DNA of 64,000 nucleotides from the NCBI RefSeq assembly GCF_002215215.1, contig NZ_CP018632.1:5328501-5392500 (forward strand), given 5' to 3'. This stretch comes from Granulosicoccus antarcticus IMCC3135 (GTDB taxonomy: Bacteria > Pseudomonadota > Gammaproteobacteria > Granulosicoccales > Granulosicoccaceae). Every line of letters begins with the position of its first letter. Position 1 is the stretch's first letter. Both the position numbers and the translations under genes were made by a program. The notes beneath the pieces are model-generated. The model was not told where the DNA came from and made no database searches. It saw only the letters and a program-made list of their open reading frames with translations. Shown here piece after piece: positions 46,424 to 55,655 of this stretch.

Positions 46424-47215
46424 ATGCCCTCAGCTGACCCTAGCCCCGAACAGGCGCCCATGGCGCTGCGCATTACTGGACTACACAAGAGTTTTGAAAA
46501 ACTACACGTTCTCAAGGGCATAGACCTGCAGGCGAGACGTGGTGATATTGTCGCCATCATTGGCGGTAGCGGCTCAGGAAAGTCGACACTACTGCGGTGT
46601 ATCAACCTGCTGGAAGCCCCTTGTGAGGGTCAGATCGCGGTAGATGGCGAAGAAATTCTGCTAAAACGCTCTGGCAAAAGCCTGGTAGCGGCAGACAGGA
46701 AGCAGATACGAAAAATTCGTAGTCGACTCGGCATGGTGTTCCAGAGTTTCAATCTGTGGCAACACATGACCTTGCTGCAGAATCTGATTGAAATACCCAC
46801 ACAAGTACTCGGCATACCTCGAGCTGAAGCGATTGCGACGGCCGAATCCTTGCTGGAGCGCGTAGGTCTGAGCGACAAACGGGACACCTACCCAGCCTTT
46901 TTGTCTGGTGGTCAGCAACAACGGGCGGCCATCGCTCGCGCCGTCGCCATTCAGCCCAGTCTGATGCTGTTTGACGAACCAACCTCTGCCCTGGATCCAG
47001 AGCTGGTGGGCGAGGTGCTCAAAGTCATTGCAGACTTGGCAAAAGAAGGACGCACCATGATTCTGGTCACACACGAGATGCAATTTGCTCGTGAAGTCGC
47101 CACCCACGTCGTGTTTTTACATCAAGGTGTCATCGAAGAGCAAGGCCCACCCGACCAGATTTTTGACAATCCGAAATCGGCGCGTTTACAACAGTTCATC
47201 AGCACGGTGAGATAG
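46424..47215 (+). CDS. Polar amino acid ABC transporter ATPase (HisP/ArtP type)
   Basis: This 263-residue ATPase has Walker A GGSGSGKST, the Q-loop MVFQSFNLWQHMT, signature LSGGQQQRAAIAR, Walker B LMLFDEPTSALDPELVGEVL and His switch VTHEMQFAREV. The FNLWQHMT sequence is typical of HisP/AotP, which import basic amino acids. It is the first gene of a run that continues with a binding protein, two permeases and arginine-catabolic enzymes. A GGAAG site lies just upstream. Confidence 0.92.
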   Translation: MPSADPSPEQAPMALRITGLHKSFEKLHVLKGIDLQARRGDIVAIIGGSGSGKSTLLRCINLLEAPCEGQIAVDGEEILLKRSGKSLVAADRKQIRKIRSRLGMVFQSFNLWQHMTLLQNLIEIPTQVLGIPRAEAIATAESLLERVGLSDKRDTYPAFLSGGQQQRAAIARAVAIQPSLMLFDEPTSALDPELVGEVLKVIADLAKEGRTMILVTHEMQFAREVATHVVFLHQGVIEEQGPPDQIFDNPKSARLQQFISTVR

Positions 47216-47270
47216 CTCGAACCATAGAAGCTGACACACCTGAAAATCAACAACTGAGGAAATTCATAAC

Positions 47271-48053
47271 ATGAAAGTCAAAAACAGCAAATTGCTATTG
47301 GGCGCCGTAATGGCGCTACTCGGCGCTCAAGGTGTATCCGCCGAAACCGTCAAGGTGGGCATCGCCGCTGAGCCATACCCACCGTTCGCTTCGGCAGATG
47401 CGGCCGGCACCTGGCAGGGCTGGGAAGTGGATATGATCGGCGCTATCTGTACCGCTGCCGAACTCGAGTGTGAAATTTCCCCCGTATCCTGGGACGGTAT
47501 CATTCCAGCACTGACGTCCAAGAAGATTGACATGATCATGGCATCAATGTCGATCACCCCCGAACGTTCAAAAACTATCGACTTCTCGGACAAATACTAC
47601 AACACCCCCTCCTCCATCGTTGGCGACAAACGCCTTGAGATGGACGCCACACCTGAAGGATTAAGCGGAAAGATACTCGGTGTGCAAGCGGGCACCATAC
47701 ACCGCGAGTACGCGCTCAAGCACTTTGCGCCCGTGGTTGCAGAGATCAAGGAATACCAGACACAGGATGAAGCCAATCAGGATCTGGCGGCAGGTCGCAT
47801 TGATGCAACACAGGCAGATTCTCTGGCCATGACAGCATTTTTGGAATCGGATCAAGGCCAGATGTGTTGTGAGTTCAAAGGCGACGCCGCTGGCGATCTG
47901 GACATTCTTGGGCCGGGTATCGGCATCGGACTGCGCCAGAGTGAAGACGAGCTGAAAGCCAAGCTCAACAATGCCATTGCCGCCGTGCGTGAAAGCGGGC
48001 AATACACTGAGATATCCGACAAATACTTTGACTTCGATATCTACGGCGAATAG
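47271..48053 (+). CDS. Basic amino acid-binding periplasmic protein
   Basis: This 260-residue exported receptor has a signal peptide ending at Ala24 (GVSA). It is of the family 3 solute-binding fold: VKVGIAAEPYPPF, GWEVDMIGAICTAAELECE, the ligand-contact DMIMASMSITPERSKTIDFSDKYYNTPS, and GVQAGTIHREYA. Homologues bind arginine, ornithine, lysine or histidine, and the cluster argues for arginine or a methylated or oxidised relative. It has an AGGAAA site before the ATG. Confidence 0.9.
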   Translation: MKVKNSKLLLGAVMALLGAQGVSAETVKVGIAAEPYPPFASADAAGTWQGWEVDMIGAICTAAELECEISPVSWDGIIPALTSKKIDMIMASMSITPERSKTIDFSDKYYNTPSSIVGDKRLEMDATPEGLSGKILGVQAGTIHREYALKHFAPVVAEIKEYQTQDEANQDLAAGRIDATQADSLAMTAFLESDQGQMCCEFKGDAAGDLDILGPGIGIGLRQSEDELKAKLNNAIAAVRESGQYTEISDKYFDFDIYGE

Positions 48054-48115
48054 GTGCAGCGGCGCATGCCCAGTGACCATATCTCCCCTCGCACAGACTC
48101 TGTGACAGGCATCAT

Positions 48116-48847
48116 ATGGAATCTCTGAGCGTACTGCAGAGCAATCTTGCTCTGCTCGCTTTGTCTCCCCCTGGTTGGGGAGGCAATTTGTTACGCGGCC
48201 TGCTGCATTCACTGGAGATCGCCTTTGGCGGCTATTCCCTGGGCTTGCTGATTGGTATCGCAGGTGCTTGCGGAAAACTCTACGGAGGTCCGGTGACGCG
48301 CGACTTGCTCGCAACCTATACCACCTGCGTTCGCGCTATCCCAGAACTGGTATTGATTCTGCTGCTGTACTACGCCGGCACCGACCTCGTTAATCAGTTG
48401 ATGACCTCGATGGGCCGTCCCACCGTCGACATCAGTGGACTTGCTGCCGGAATTTTCGTTATCGCAGTCGTGCAAGGCGCCTACGCCACTGAAGTCATTC
48501 GTGGTGCGATCAAGTCAGTGCCAGCAGGTCAGCTCGAAGCGTCACGCGCCTATGGCATGGGCGGCTTTCAGAGTCTGCGACGTATCACTCTACCTGCCAT
48601 GCTGCCCTACGCTATTCCAGGGCTTGCCAACTTGTGGCTGATTGCCACTAAAGACACAGCTTTGCTGGCGGTCGTCGGCTTCAGCGAATTGACCCTTGAA
48701 ACGCGACAGGCGGCAGGATCAACCAAACATTATCTGTTGTTCTACTGCGCTGCTGGCGTGTTGTACCTGCTAGTCACTCTGATTTCTCAACAATTGATTC
48801 GGATGATCGAAAAACATGCCCGTCGCGGCCTGCCACAGGAGAGCTGA
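48116..48847 (+). CDS. Amino acid ABC permease (HisQ type)
   Basis: This 243-residue permease has about five helices and the amino-acid-permease EAA loop EVIRGAIKSVPAGQLEASRAYGMGGFQSLRRITLPAML. The sequence TTCVRAIPELVLILLLYY near residue 65 is standard for HisQ/ArtQ. It ends 2 bp before the second permease and forms a heterodimer channel with it. Confidence 0.92.
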   Translation: MESLSVLQSNLALLALSPPGWGGNLLRGLLHSLEIAFGGYSLGLLIGIAGACGKLYGGPVTRDLLATYTTCVRAIPELVLILLLYYAGTDLVNQLMTSMGRPTVDISGLAAGIFVIAVVQGAYATEVIRGAIKSVPAGQLEASRAYGMGGFQSLRRITLPAMLPYAIPGLANLWLIATKDTALLAVVGFSELTLETRQAAGSTKHYLLFYCAAGVLYLLVTLISQQLIRMIEKHARRGLPQES

Positions 48848-48849
48848 CA

Positions 48850-49632
48850 ATGGAGCATGAAGTCAAATCCAGCTACTGGCCAGCTCCACATCGAATAGTG
48901 ATGGCGCTGATCGCTGCTGCACTGATCACCTATATCGCTATAAGCATGCGCTGGGAATGGTTACCTGGCTACACTGAGCAGATTGCCCAGGGACTCTGGC
49001 GCACCTTGTGGTTACTGGCCTTGAGCGTATTGTTCGGTTTCCTGCTGGCCATCCCCCTGGGCTTGGTGCAAGTCACCGGCCCCAGGCCTCTAAGCGCTTT
49101 GGCGCTCGGGTTCTGCACACTGATCCGTGGCACCCCACTGCTACTACAGCTCTGGCTGCTCTATTTCGGCTTAGGCTCGATTTTTCCGACCATACCCGAG
49201 ATTCGTGACTCGTTCCTGTGGCCTTATTTACGTCAGGCCTGGCCCTATGCCCTGCTGACTCTGACGCTCTCTTTCGCAGCTTATGAAGGAGAGGTCATGC
49301 GTGGCGCTTTTGCCGGAGTGCCCAAAGGCGAGCTGGAAGCGGCACGTGCCTATGGCATGAGTCCCTGGCAAGTGTTGCGCCGTATCTGGTTACCCCGAGC
49401 AATCCATCGCGCACTGCCAACACTGGGTGGCGAGGTCATCTTGCAACTCAAGGCAACGCCACTGGTGGCAACCATCACGGTTATCGACATCTATGGCGTT
49501 GTTTCAAGAATACGACAAGACACTTTTCTGACCTATGAACCGCTGTTGTTACTGGCACTGATCTACATGATCCTGGCCGGCATTCTGACACTGATTTTCA
49601 AGCACTTCGAGAACCGCCTGCCGGTTCGTTAA
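48850..49632 (+). CDS. Amino acid ABC permease (HisM type)
   Basis: This 260-residue permease has the EAA loop EVMRGAFAGVPKGELEAARAYGMSPWQVLRRIWLPRA and the TLIRGTPLLLQLWLLYFGLG helix. It is the HisM-like partner of the upstream permease, giving a complete importer of one ATPase, one receptor and two permeases. It is followed after 23 bp by the aminotransferase. Confidence 0.92.
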   Translation: MEHEVKSSYWPAPHRIVMALIAAALITYIAISMRWEWLPGYTEQIAQGLWRTLWLLALSVLFGFLLAIPLGLVQVTGPRPLSALALGFCTLIRGTPLLLQLWLLYFGLGSIFPTIPEIRDSFLWPYLRQAWPYALLTLTLSFAAYEGEVMRGAFAGVPKGELEAARAYGMSPWQVLRRIWLPRAIHRALPTLGGEVILQLKATPLVATITVIDIYGVVSRIRQDTFLTYEPLLLLALIYMILAGILTLIFKHFENRLPVR

Positions 49633-49655
49633 TCCCAAGGGAAAAGTAATTATTT

Positions 49656-50834
49656 ATGCGCTTTAGTGATTTAAGTCAGCGTATCGGTGGCGAAGGAGCC
49701 GAAGCCTGGGCCACACATGCCGCAGGCTCACGTGCTCACGATAAAGGCGAAGAGGTCTACTTTCTCAGTGTCGGAGACCCGGACTTCGACACCCCTGTAA
49801 CGGTCGTCGATGAAGCCATTACCGCCTTGCAGCAAGGTGATACACACTACACCGACATTACGGGTCGTGAGGAATTGCGCAGCGCCATAGCCGAGCGCAT
49901 GAACAAACGAGTTGGCAGCCATTACACTGCCCGGAACGTCAGCATGACAGTTGGCTGCCAGAATGCCTTGTTCAGTGCCGCCGCCCTGTTGCTCGGCTCC
50001 GAGGATGAAGCGATCGTATTTGATCCCACCTATGTCACATATGCAGCAGCGCTGGGCGCGACAGGTGCGACGATCATCTCGGTACCCTGTCCGTCTGAAT
50101 CAAGTTTTCGGCCTGACCTGAATGCACTGCGCAAGGCGATCACCAGCAAGAGTAAAGTGATTTTTCTGGTCACCCCGGTCAACCCTACCGGGGTTGTCTA
50201 CAACCGGGAAGAGCTGCAATGCATTGCCGAGCTAGCCATCGAACACGATCTGTGGGTTGTCTCTGATGAGGTATACGCCGAGCTGGTGTTTGAAGGCGAA
50301 TGCCTCTCCATCGCCACCTTCGAGGGTATGCAGGATCGCACCATCACCATCAGCAGCTTGTCCAAATCCCACGCGATGACCGGCTGGCGTGCAGGCTGGG
50401 CTGTTGGTCCTGAAGATTTTTCCAGACATATGAGCAACCTTGCCTTGTGCATGACCTACGGCATACCTGGCTTTGTCCAGCGCGCCGCCCTGTGTGCACT
50501 GCGTGATGATGGTAGCGATACACAACGTATTTCCGACACATTCAAACGTCGTCGTGATCTGATACTGCAGGAACTGGAACCGCTCACCGCTGTTAGCTGC
50601 GAAGTACCGCAAGCAGGCATGTTCATCATGCTCAACGTCGCTGACACTGGACTGAGCAGTGCCGAGTTCGTGCGCCAGCTCTACCAGCAACAGTCAGTCA
50701 CCAGTATCGATGGAAAGGCTTTTGGGAACTGCGCGGACGGCAGTGTACGTCTGGCTTTTACCATCGGTGAAGACTCACTACGCGAGGCCTGTCGACGTAT
50801 TCGACTATTTGTCGAACAGCTAGAGACTGCATAA
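49656..50834 (+). CDS. aruH: Arginine:pyruvate aminotransferase AruH homologue
   Basis: This 392-residue class I aminotransferase follows the Pseudomonas AruH pattern closely: MRFSDLSQRIGGEGAEAW at the start, FLSVGDPDFDTP, THYTDITGREELR, SDEVYAELVF, and the PLP-lysine segment SSLSKSHAMTGWRAGW. AruH converts L-arginine and pyruvate to 2-ketoarginine and alanine. It is followed with no gap by an AruI-like decarboxylase, which supports the assignment. It may also accept methylated arginine given the DDAH-like gene downstream. Confidence 0.85.
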   Translation: MRFSDLSQRIGGEGAEAWATHAAGSRAHDKGEEVYFLSVGDPDFDTPVTVVDEAITALQQGDTHYTDITGREELRSAIAERMNKRVGSHYTARNVSMTVGCQNALFSAAALLLGSEDEAIVFDPTYVTYAAALGATGATIISVPCPSESSFRPDLNALRKAITSKSKVIFLVTPVNPTGVVYNREELQCIAELAIEHDLWVVSDEVYAELVFEGECLSIATFEGMQDRTITISSLSKSHAMTGWRAGWAVGPEDFSRHMSNLALCMTYGIPGFVQRAALCALRDDGSDTQRISDTFKRRRDLILQELEPLTAVSCEVPQAGMFIMLNVADTGLSSAEFVRQLYQQQSVTSIDGKAFGNCADGSVRLAFTIGEDSLREACRRIRLFVEQLETA

Positions 50835-52439
50835 ATGACTGAAACCATCGGCGAGCAACTGGTACGTCTGCTGGCACAACGCGACGTCAATACCGTGTTT
50901 GGTATCCCGGGGGCGCATACCATCGAGCTGTACCGTGGTCTGGCCAACAGCGGCATACACCACGTCACATCTCGTCATGAACAAGGCGCCGGCTTCATGG
51001 CCGATGGCTATGCGCGCATAAGCGGCAAACCTGGCGTGGCATTTGTCATCACGGGTCCCGGCATGCTGAACATTGCCACACCGATGGCACAAGCCATGGC
51101 CGACTCTATCCCGATGCTGGTTATCGCTGGCGTCAACCCACGTCCTTATCTGGGCATGGGCAGTGGCAATCTGCATGAATTACACCGGCAATCACAGGTT
51201 GCCAGCAGCTGTTCCGTTCTCAGCCATACCCTTTCCGATGCTCGTCAACTCAAACCTTTCCTCGATAAAGCATTTGCAGTATTCCAAAGCGAACGCCCTG
51301 GCCCTGTATACCTGGAAGTGCCCGTCGATTTGTTTGCAGAAGCAGCCAGTGAATGTATAGCGTTACCGCCTGCCGGCATTAGCAAGCCAGCCCCACCGAC
51401 AGCCGTCATCGACCAGGTTGCCAGGCTCCTGAACAGCGCCAGCACACCTTTGATATTAGTGGGCGGCGGTGCAAGCAAGGCCAGTGAGGCCATCAGAGTC
51501 CTTGCAGAAACCATCAATGCGCCTGTGGTGATGACCACCAACGCTCGAGGAGTTCTGACCCCCAATCATCCGCTTGCCATTTCTGCCAGTCCATCATTAA
51601 TCGCCGTCCGACAACTGGCAGCTGCCGCCGATATCGTCCTGGCGCTGGGCACAGAATTTGGCAGCACCGATTACGATATGTATGAACGCGGTGATTTTTG
51701 TATCGACAACACGCTTATCCGCGTCGATATCGATAGCAGACAATTACACAGCGGCTGTGTTGCCGAACTAGCCGTACTGGCTGACAGCGAGCAATTTCTG
51801 CACATGCTGCAGCCTCAACTGCAATCTCGCACAGATAGTACAGCGATGACAAGAGCCGCTGAAACACGCGCGGCTGCATGGCAAGAGCTGGACGATGACA
51901 TGCAACAAGACTGCAAAGTGCTCGAGCTGTTGCACCAGCACTTCCCCACCCAACCCTTTATTGGCGACTCTACTCAGCTGACCTATGCCGGTAATCTGTA
52001 TGGCGGTGCATCGGGCCCCAATCACTGGTTCAACTCTGCCACCGGCTTTGGCGCACTGGGCTACGGTGTGCCCGCCGCTATCGGTGCAGCCATCGCCAGC
52101 CAAGGCACGACAGTCTGCCTGATTGGCGATGGCGGTTTACAGTTCTGCCTGGCCGAGCTTATCGTTGCAGTTCAGGAGCAAGCGCATGTTGTCTTCATTG
52201 TCTGGAACAACCAGGGCTACGGTGAGATAGAACGCTATATGCGCGGCGCTAATATAGAACGCGTGGGGGTTGCTTTGCACACACCAGACTTTGTCGCCAT
52301 CGCTGTCGCCATGGGCCTGGACGCTACCTTTGCCGATAGCAAGGAAGCATTCGAGACCGCGCTTGTCAACGCCAAGGGCACAGGCAAAGCCACACTAATC
52401 GAAATCGACGAGCAGACGGCTCGTTCAATGGCTCTATAA
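50835..52439 (+). CDS. aruI: 2-ketoarginine decarboxylase, AruI-like thiamine-diphosphate enzyme
   Basis: This 534-residue ThDP enzyme has VNTVFGIPGAHTIELYRGL, SRHEQGAGFMADGYAR with the catalytic Glu, FVITGPGMLNIATPMAQA, a central domain, and the cofactor motif GDGGLQFCLAEL ending in NNQGYGEIE. Overall it resembles AruI, which decarboxylates 5-guanidino-2-oxopentanoate to 4-guanidinobutanal, rather than acetolactate synthase. It starts directly after the aruH stop. The aldehyde dehydrogenase and guanidinobutyrase expected next in the route are not in the window. Confidence 0.85.
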   Translation: MTETIGEQLVRLLAQRDVNTVFGIPGAHTIELYRGLANSGIHHVTSRHEQGAGFMADGYARISGKPGVAFVITGPGMLNIATPMAQAMADSIPMLVIAGVNPRPYLGMGSGNLHELHRQSQVASSCSVLSHTLSDARQLKPFLDKAFAVFQSERPGPVYLEVPVDLFAEAASECIALPPAGISKPAPPTAVIDQVARLLNSASTPLILVGGGASKASEAIRVLAETINAPVVMTTNARGVLTPNHPLAISASPSLIAVRQLAAAADIVLALGTEFGSTDYDMYERGDFCIDNTLIRVDIDSRQLHSGCVAELAVLADSEQFLHMLQPQLQSRTDSTAMTRAAETRAAAWQELDDDMQQDCKVLELLHQHFPTQPFIGDSTQLTYAGNLYGGASGPNHWFNSATGFGALGYGVPAAIGAAIASQGTTVCLIGDGGLQFCLAELIVAVQEQAHVVFIVWNNQGYGEIERYMRGANIERVGVALHTPDFVAIAVAMGLDATFADSKEAFETALVNAKGTGKATLIEIDEQTARSMAL

Positions 52440-52482
52440 TTGACATAACCAGCCACTTTTCATCGACCGAAAAAAGCGCATC

Positions 52483-53241
52483 ATGAAAGCCATCACACGT
52501 GCTATCTCATCAGCCATGCAAGACTGCGAGCTGACTCATATGGATCGACAAGCGCTCGATCTGGACCGCGCTCGTCAGCAACATGAAGCTTACAACCAGG
52601 CGCTGAGAGACTTGGCGGTTGACGTCATTGAACTAGCCGAGCAACCGACGCTTGCAGACTCGGTCTTTGTCGAAGACGCCGCACTGGTTTTTGACGAGAT
52701 CGCAATCATTACTCACCCCGGTGCAATCTCGCGTCGCCCCGAGACCAGCAGTATCGCCGAAGCGCTCGAGCCGCTCCGTCCACTGGCCCATATCATGGAA
52801 CCCGCGATTCTGGATGGCGGCGACGTGCTCACTATTGGCAAAGAGGTCTATGTTGGCCTGTCGAGCCGCAGTAACAGCGAAGCCGTCGTGCAGTTGCAGC
52901 AGCACCTGGAAAGCTTCGGTTACACCGTGCATGGCCTTGAAATGGGAAAATGTCTGCACCTTAAAACCGCCGTAACAGCCCTTGATGACCAGACCGTTTT
53001 ACTCAACCCGGACTGGGTAGATGTTGACTTGTTCAAGGGCTACACTATCGTCAAGACACACCCCGACGAACCCTTTGGCGCCAATGTCGTCCGTGTAGGA
53101 AGCAGCTTGCTCTACGGGGCCGGCTACCCCAACACACAGGCAGCAATCGAGGCTCTGGGTCACGACGTGCATGTTGTTGACATGTCCGAACTGGCCAAAG
53201 CTGAAGGAGCTGTGACCTGTTGCAGCCTGATGTTCAACTAG
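52483..53241 (+). CDS. Dimethylargininase (DDAH)-like amidinohydrolase
   Basis: This 252-residue pentein-fold enzyme has the DDAH landmarks: ADSVFVEDAAL (about residues 59-69), GAISRRPE, ILDGGDVL, His159 in CLHLKT and nucleophile Cys246 in TCCSLMF, which aligns with CMSLRF of the Pseudomonas enzyme. DDAH splits dimethyl- or monomethylarginine into citrulline and a methylamine. Its place after AruH/AruI suggests that the imported substrate is a methylarginine, though a related arginine derivative is possible. A second Cys (247) follows the nucleophile. Confidence 0.85.
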   Translation: MKAITRAISSAMQDCELTHMDRQALDLDRARQQHEAYNQALRDLAVDVIELAEQPTLADSVFVEDAALVFDEIAIITHPGAISRRPETSSIAEALEPLRPLAHIMEPAILDGGDVLTIGKEVYVGLSSRSNSEAVVQLQQHLESFGYTVHGLEMGKCLHLKTAVTALDDQTVLLNPDWVDVDLFKGYTIVKTHPDEPFGANVVRVGSSLLYGAGYPNTQAAIEALGHDVHVVDMSELAKAEGAVTCCSLMFN

Positions 53242-53262
53242 CATTGACGATCGAGTCGCTTT

Positions 53263-54582
53263 ATGTCACATGTTTTCCCGCGTCACACAAAAAGCAATCT
53301 GCCCACGATCGCCTCCGGCCAGGGTTGTTATCTCATCGACAGCACAGGCAAGCAATATTTTGATGGTTCTGGTGGCGCCGCTGTCTCCTGCCTCGGCCAT
53401 GGCGACAAGGTAGTCACGGAAGCGATCAAAAGCCAACTGGATAAGGTGGCTTATGCCCACACCAGCTTCTTCACTTCTGAACCCGCAGAGCAACTGGCAG
53501 ACTTTCTCATCGATCATGCCCCCGGTGATCTGGATCGTGTTTATTTTGTTTCCGGTGGCTCAGAAGCGGTAGAAGCGTCGTTGAAGCTTGCCCGGCAATA
53601 TTTTCTGGAAATCGGGCAAGCTTCCAGACATCGCGTCATCGCGCGTCGCCAAAGCTACCATGGGAATACGCTGGGTGCTTTGGCGGCAGGTGGCAACCTG
53701 TGGCGCCGCGAGCCCTTCTCCCCTCTCATGATTGAAACCAGTCATATCTCGCCCTGCTATGAGTACAGAGGCCGGACAGAAGGCGAAAGCGCTACCGACT
53801 ATGGCTTGCGTGTCGCCAATGAGCTGGAGGCAGAGATCCTGCGTCTTGGGCCCGAAAGCGTTATGGCCTTCGTCGCCGAACCTGTTGTCGGAGCCACATT
53901 GGGAGCCGTTCCGCCCGTCGAAGGTTATTTCAAACGTATCCGCAAGATCTGCGACCAATACGGCATTCTTTTGATCCTTGATGAAGTCATGTGCGGTATG
54001 GGTCGAACCGGAACCCTGTATGCCTGTGAACAGGACGGCATTGCTCCGGATATCATGACGATCGCAAAGGGATTGGGTGCAGGCTATCAGCCCATCGGCG
54101 CCATGCTGTGTACATCCGGAATTTATGATGCCATTGAAAACGGCTCAGGCTTTTTCCAGCACGGACACACCTATATCGGGCACCCCACCGCCTGCGCAGC
54201 TGGCCTGGCGGTAGCGACCAGCATTGTGGACCGAGATCTCCTGAGTGCCGTCAACTCCATGGGGGAAAAACTCAAGGCAGAACTCAATCGGCAGTTTGGC
54301 CAGCATCCGCATATTAGCGATATTCGTGGACGTGGACTTTTTCTTGGCCTGGAAATAGTAGAAGACAGAGGCTCGAAAAAACCTTTTTCTCCTGACAGGC
54401 AAATCAACAAGAAACTCAAGAAGGCGACCTTTGATGCCGGCTTGATTTGTTATCCCATGGGCGGCACGATTGACGGCCAGAACGGCGACCATATTCTTCT
54501 GGCACCACCTTTTATAATCTCTGACAGCCAGATTGATGAAGTCGTAGGCAAGCTGAACAACGCTATCAAGGATGTTCTTTGA
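53263..54582 (+). CDS. Class III aminotransferase
   Basis: This 439-residue fold-type I PLP enzyme of the omega-aminotransferase family has FDGSGGAAVSCLGHGD, VYFVSGGSEAVEASLKLARQY, YHGNTLGALAAGG, the Asp in LLILDEVMCGMGRTG, PLP-Lys in TIAKGLGAGYQPIGA and HTYIGHPTACAAGLA. Possible substrates are 4-aminobutyrate or 4-guanidinobutanal from the AruH/AruI route, or methylarginine itself, as for mammalian AGXT2. It is the last gene of the cluster. The substrate is not readable from sequence. Confidence 0.85.
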   Translation: MSHVFPRHTKSNLPTIASGQGCYLIDSTGKQYFDGSGGAAVSCLGHGDKVVTEAIKSQLDKVAYAHTSFFTSEPAEQLADFLIDHAPGDLDRVYFVSGGSEAVEASLKLARQYFLEIGQASRHRVIARRQSYHGNTLGALAAGGNLWRREPFSPLMIETSHISPCYEYRGRTEGESATDYGLRVANELEAEILRLGPESVMAFVAEPVVGATLGAVPPVEGYFKRIRKICDQYGILLILDEVMCGMGRTGTLYACEQDGIAPDIMTIAKGLGAGYQPIGAMLCTSGIYDAIENGSGFFQHGHTYIGHPTACAAGLAVATSIVDRDLLSAVNSMGEKLKAELNRQFGQHPHISDIRGRGLFLGLEIVEDRGSKKPFSPDRQINKKLKKATFDAGLICYPMGGTIDGQNGDHILLAPPFIISDSQIDEVVGKLNNAIKDVL

Positions 54583-54710
54583 AACCCCTTGTCTCATTCT
54601 GAATATTAATAGCGGCTGTTACGGGTCGGCAGAAACTGCTCAGCCAGCACGGCCTGCTTTACGAAGGCAGCAGGCGTCAATCGTAGAATGAAACGATAGT
54701 GATGCTTGGC

Positions 54711-54729
54711 TAAGGGATCGTGAAACAAT
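54711..54729 (-). repeat. Short palindromic repeat, copy C
   Basis: TAAGGGATCGTGAAACAAT is the reverse complement of the repeat motif seen at 6065-6083, and its flank ATCCCTAAGG makes it palindromic. It lies directly after the stop of the decayed sugar dehydrogenase gene on the minus strand. Confidence 0.65.
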
Positions 54730-54731
54730 CC

Positions 54732-55429
54732 CTAAGGAACAAGCCTGATAATGGTGCCCTCGGGACTTTGGACGGCCACATAAATCCAGCCGTCCGGGCC
54801 TTGCTGCACATCACGTACACGCTGGTATTTGCCTAACCAGATGGGTTTTCTTTCAACAATCTGATTGCCTTCAACTTTCATCAGCATCAATGCCCGACTG
54901 TGCAACACCCCCATCAAAGAAGGCGTACCGGGGTACGTCAAGGAGAGGCAACGCAGACGGGGAGGCACACTGCGGCTCGCTGAACATGAAAATATCTTCC
55001 GGTTGGACTACTAGCAACAGCACTGCTTGTCCCTTGCTGGCCACTGGCTGCCGGTTCACTGTAACTCCAGAATACGCGGCGAGACTGACTGAAATCAGGC
55101 GCGATCGCTATACCAAGCAACCCTCCTTCGCCACCCTGGGCGATCAGCGGAAGCCCACTAATGGGGCCGCTGAGCAAACCCTCAGAATCTATGTGTCGCA
55201 ACCTGCCGACCCTTTCTGTGACCAGCATGGAGCCGTCAGGCAGAAAAGCCATTGACCAGGGAATCTCCAGCCCGCTGGTGAGTTCTACCAACTCCAGGCC
55301 CTGGGTGTAAAATCGTCGCATCAGCTTTGGAGTCAGTCTGACTGCGACTAACACCGTTATTAAAACGGCACAAATGAATATGACAAGCCCGAAGCGCTTA
55401 TTCCTGATCAAGGCTATTCCTCTGCTCAC
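54732..55429 (-). pseudogene. PQQ-dependent aldose sugar dehydrogenase, internally deleted and frameshifted
   Basis: The N-terminal piece (55429 to about 55000) has a membrane anchor and then LTSGLEIPWSMAFLPDGSM, TERVGRLR and GGEGGLLGIAIAPDF, all typical of soluble aldose dehydrogenases of the YliI/Asd group. The C-terminal piece (54968-54732) has GVLHSRALMLMKVEG and RVRDVQQGPDGWIYV in another reading frame. About 150 residues between them, including most of the propeller core, are missing. Only about 230 of the usual 350-400 residues remain, so an active enzyme is not expected. The stop lies at the edge of the palindromic repeat. Confidence 0.82.
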
Positions 55430-55655
55430 GGTTAAGTTTTGTATATTAAGCTTCGATGAAAGAATACTTAAAGCAAGACATCGGCGACAATAGCCTGGGC
55501 GGAATCAGAAACTTGGTGCCCGCAGGCATGTAAGCCGCCGAGTCTACCTTACTGATGAAAAAACCTGATTTTGATGGTTCCCAGCAGTTAACTGTCGTGT
55601 TATCGAATCGCGTGTTTATCTTGTTACGCGCGATGCTGATACGGAGTAAACGCTG

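Noticed and set aside
53263..54582. Reading the class III aminotransferase as biotin (DAPA) or acetylornithine aminotransferase
   Set aside because: No biotin genes or arginine-synthesis genes are near, and the context is arginine catabolism, so only the class is assigned.
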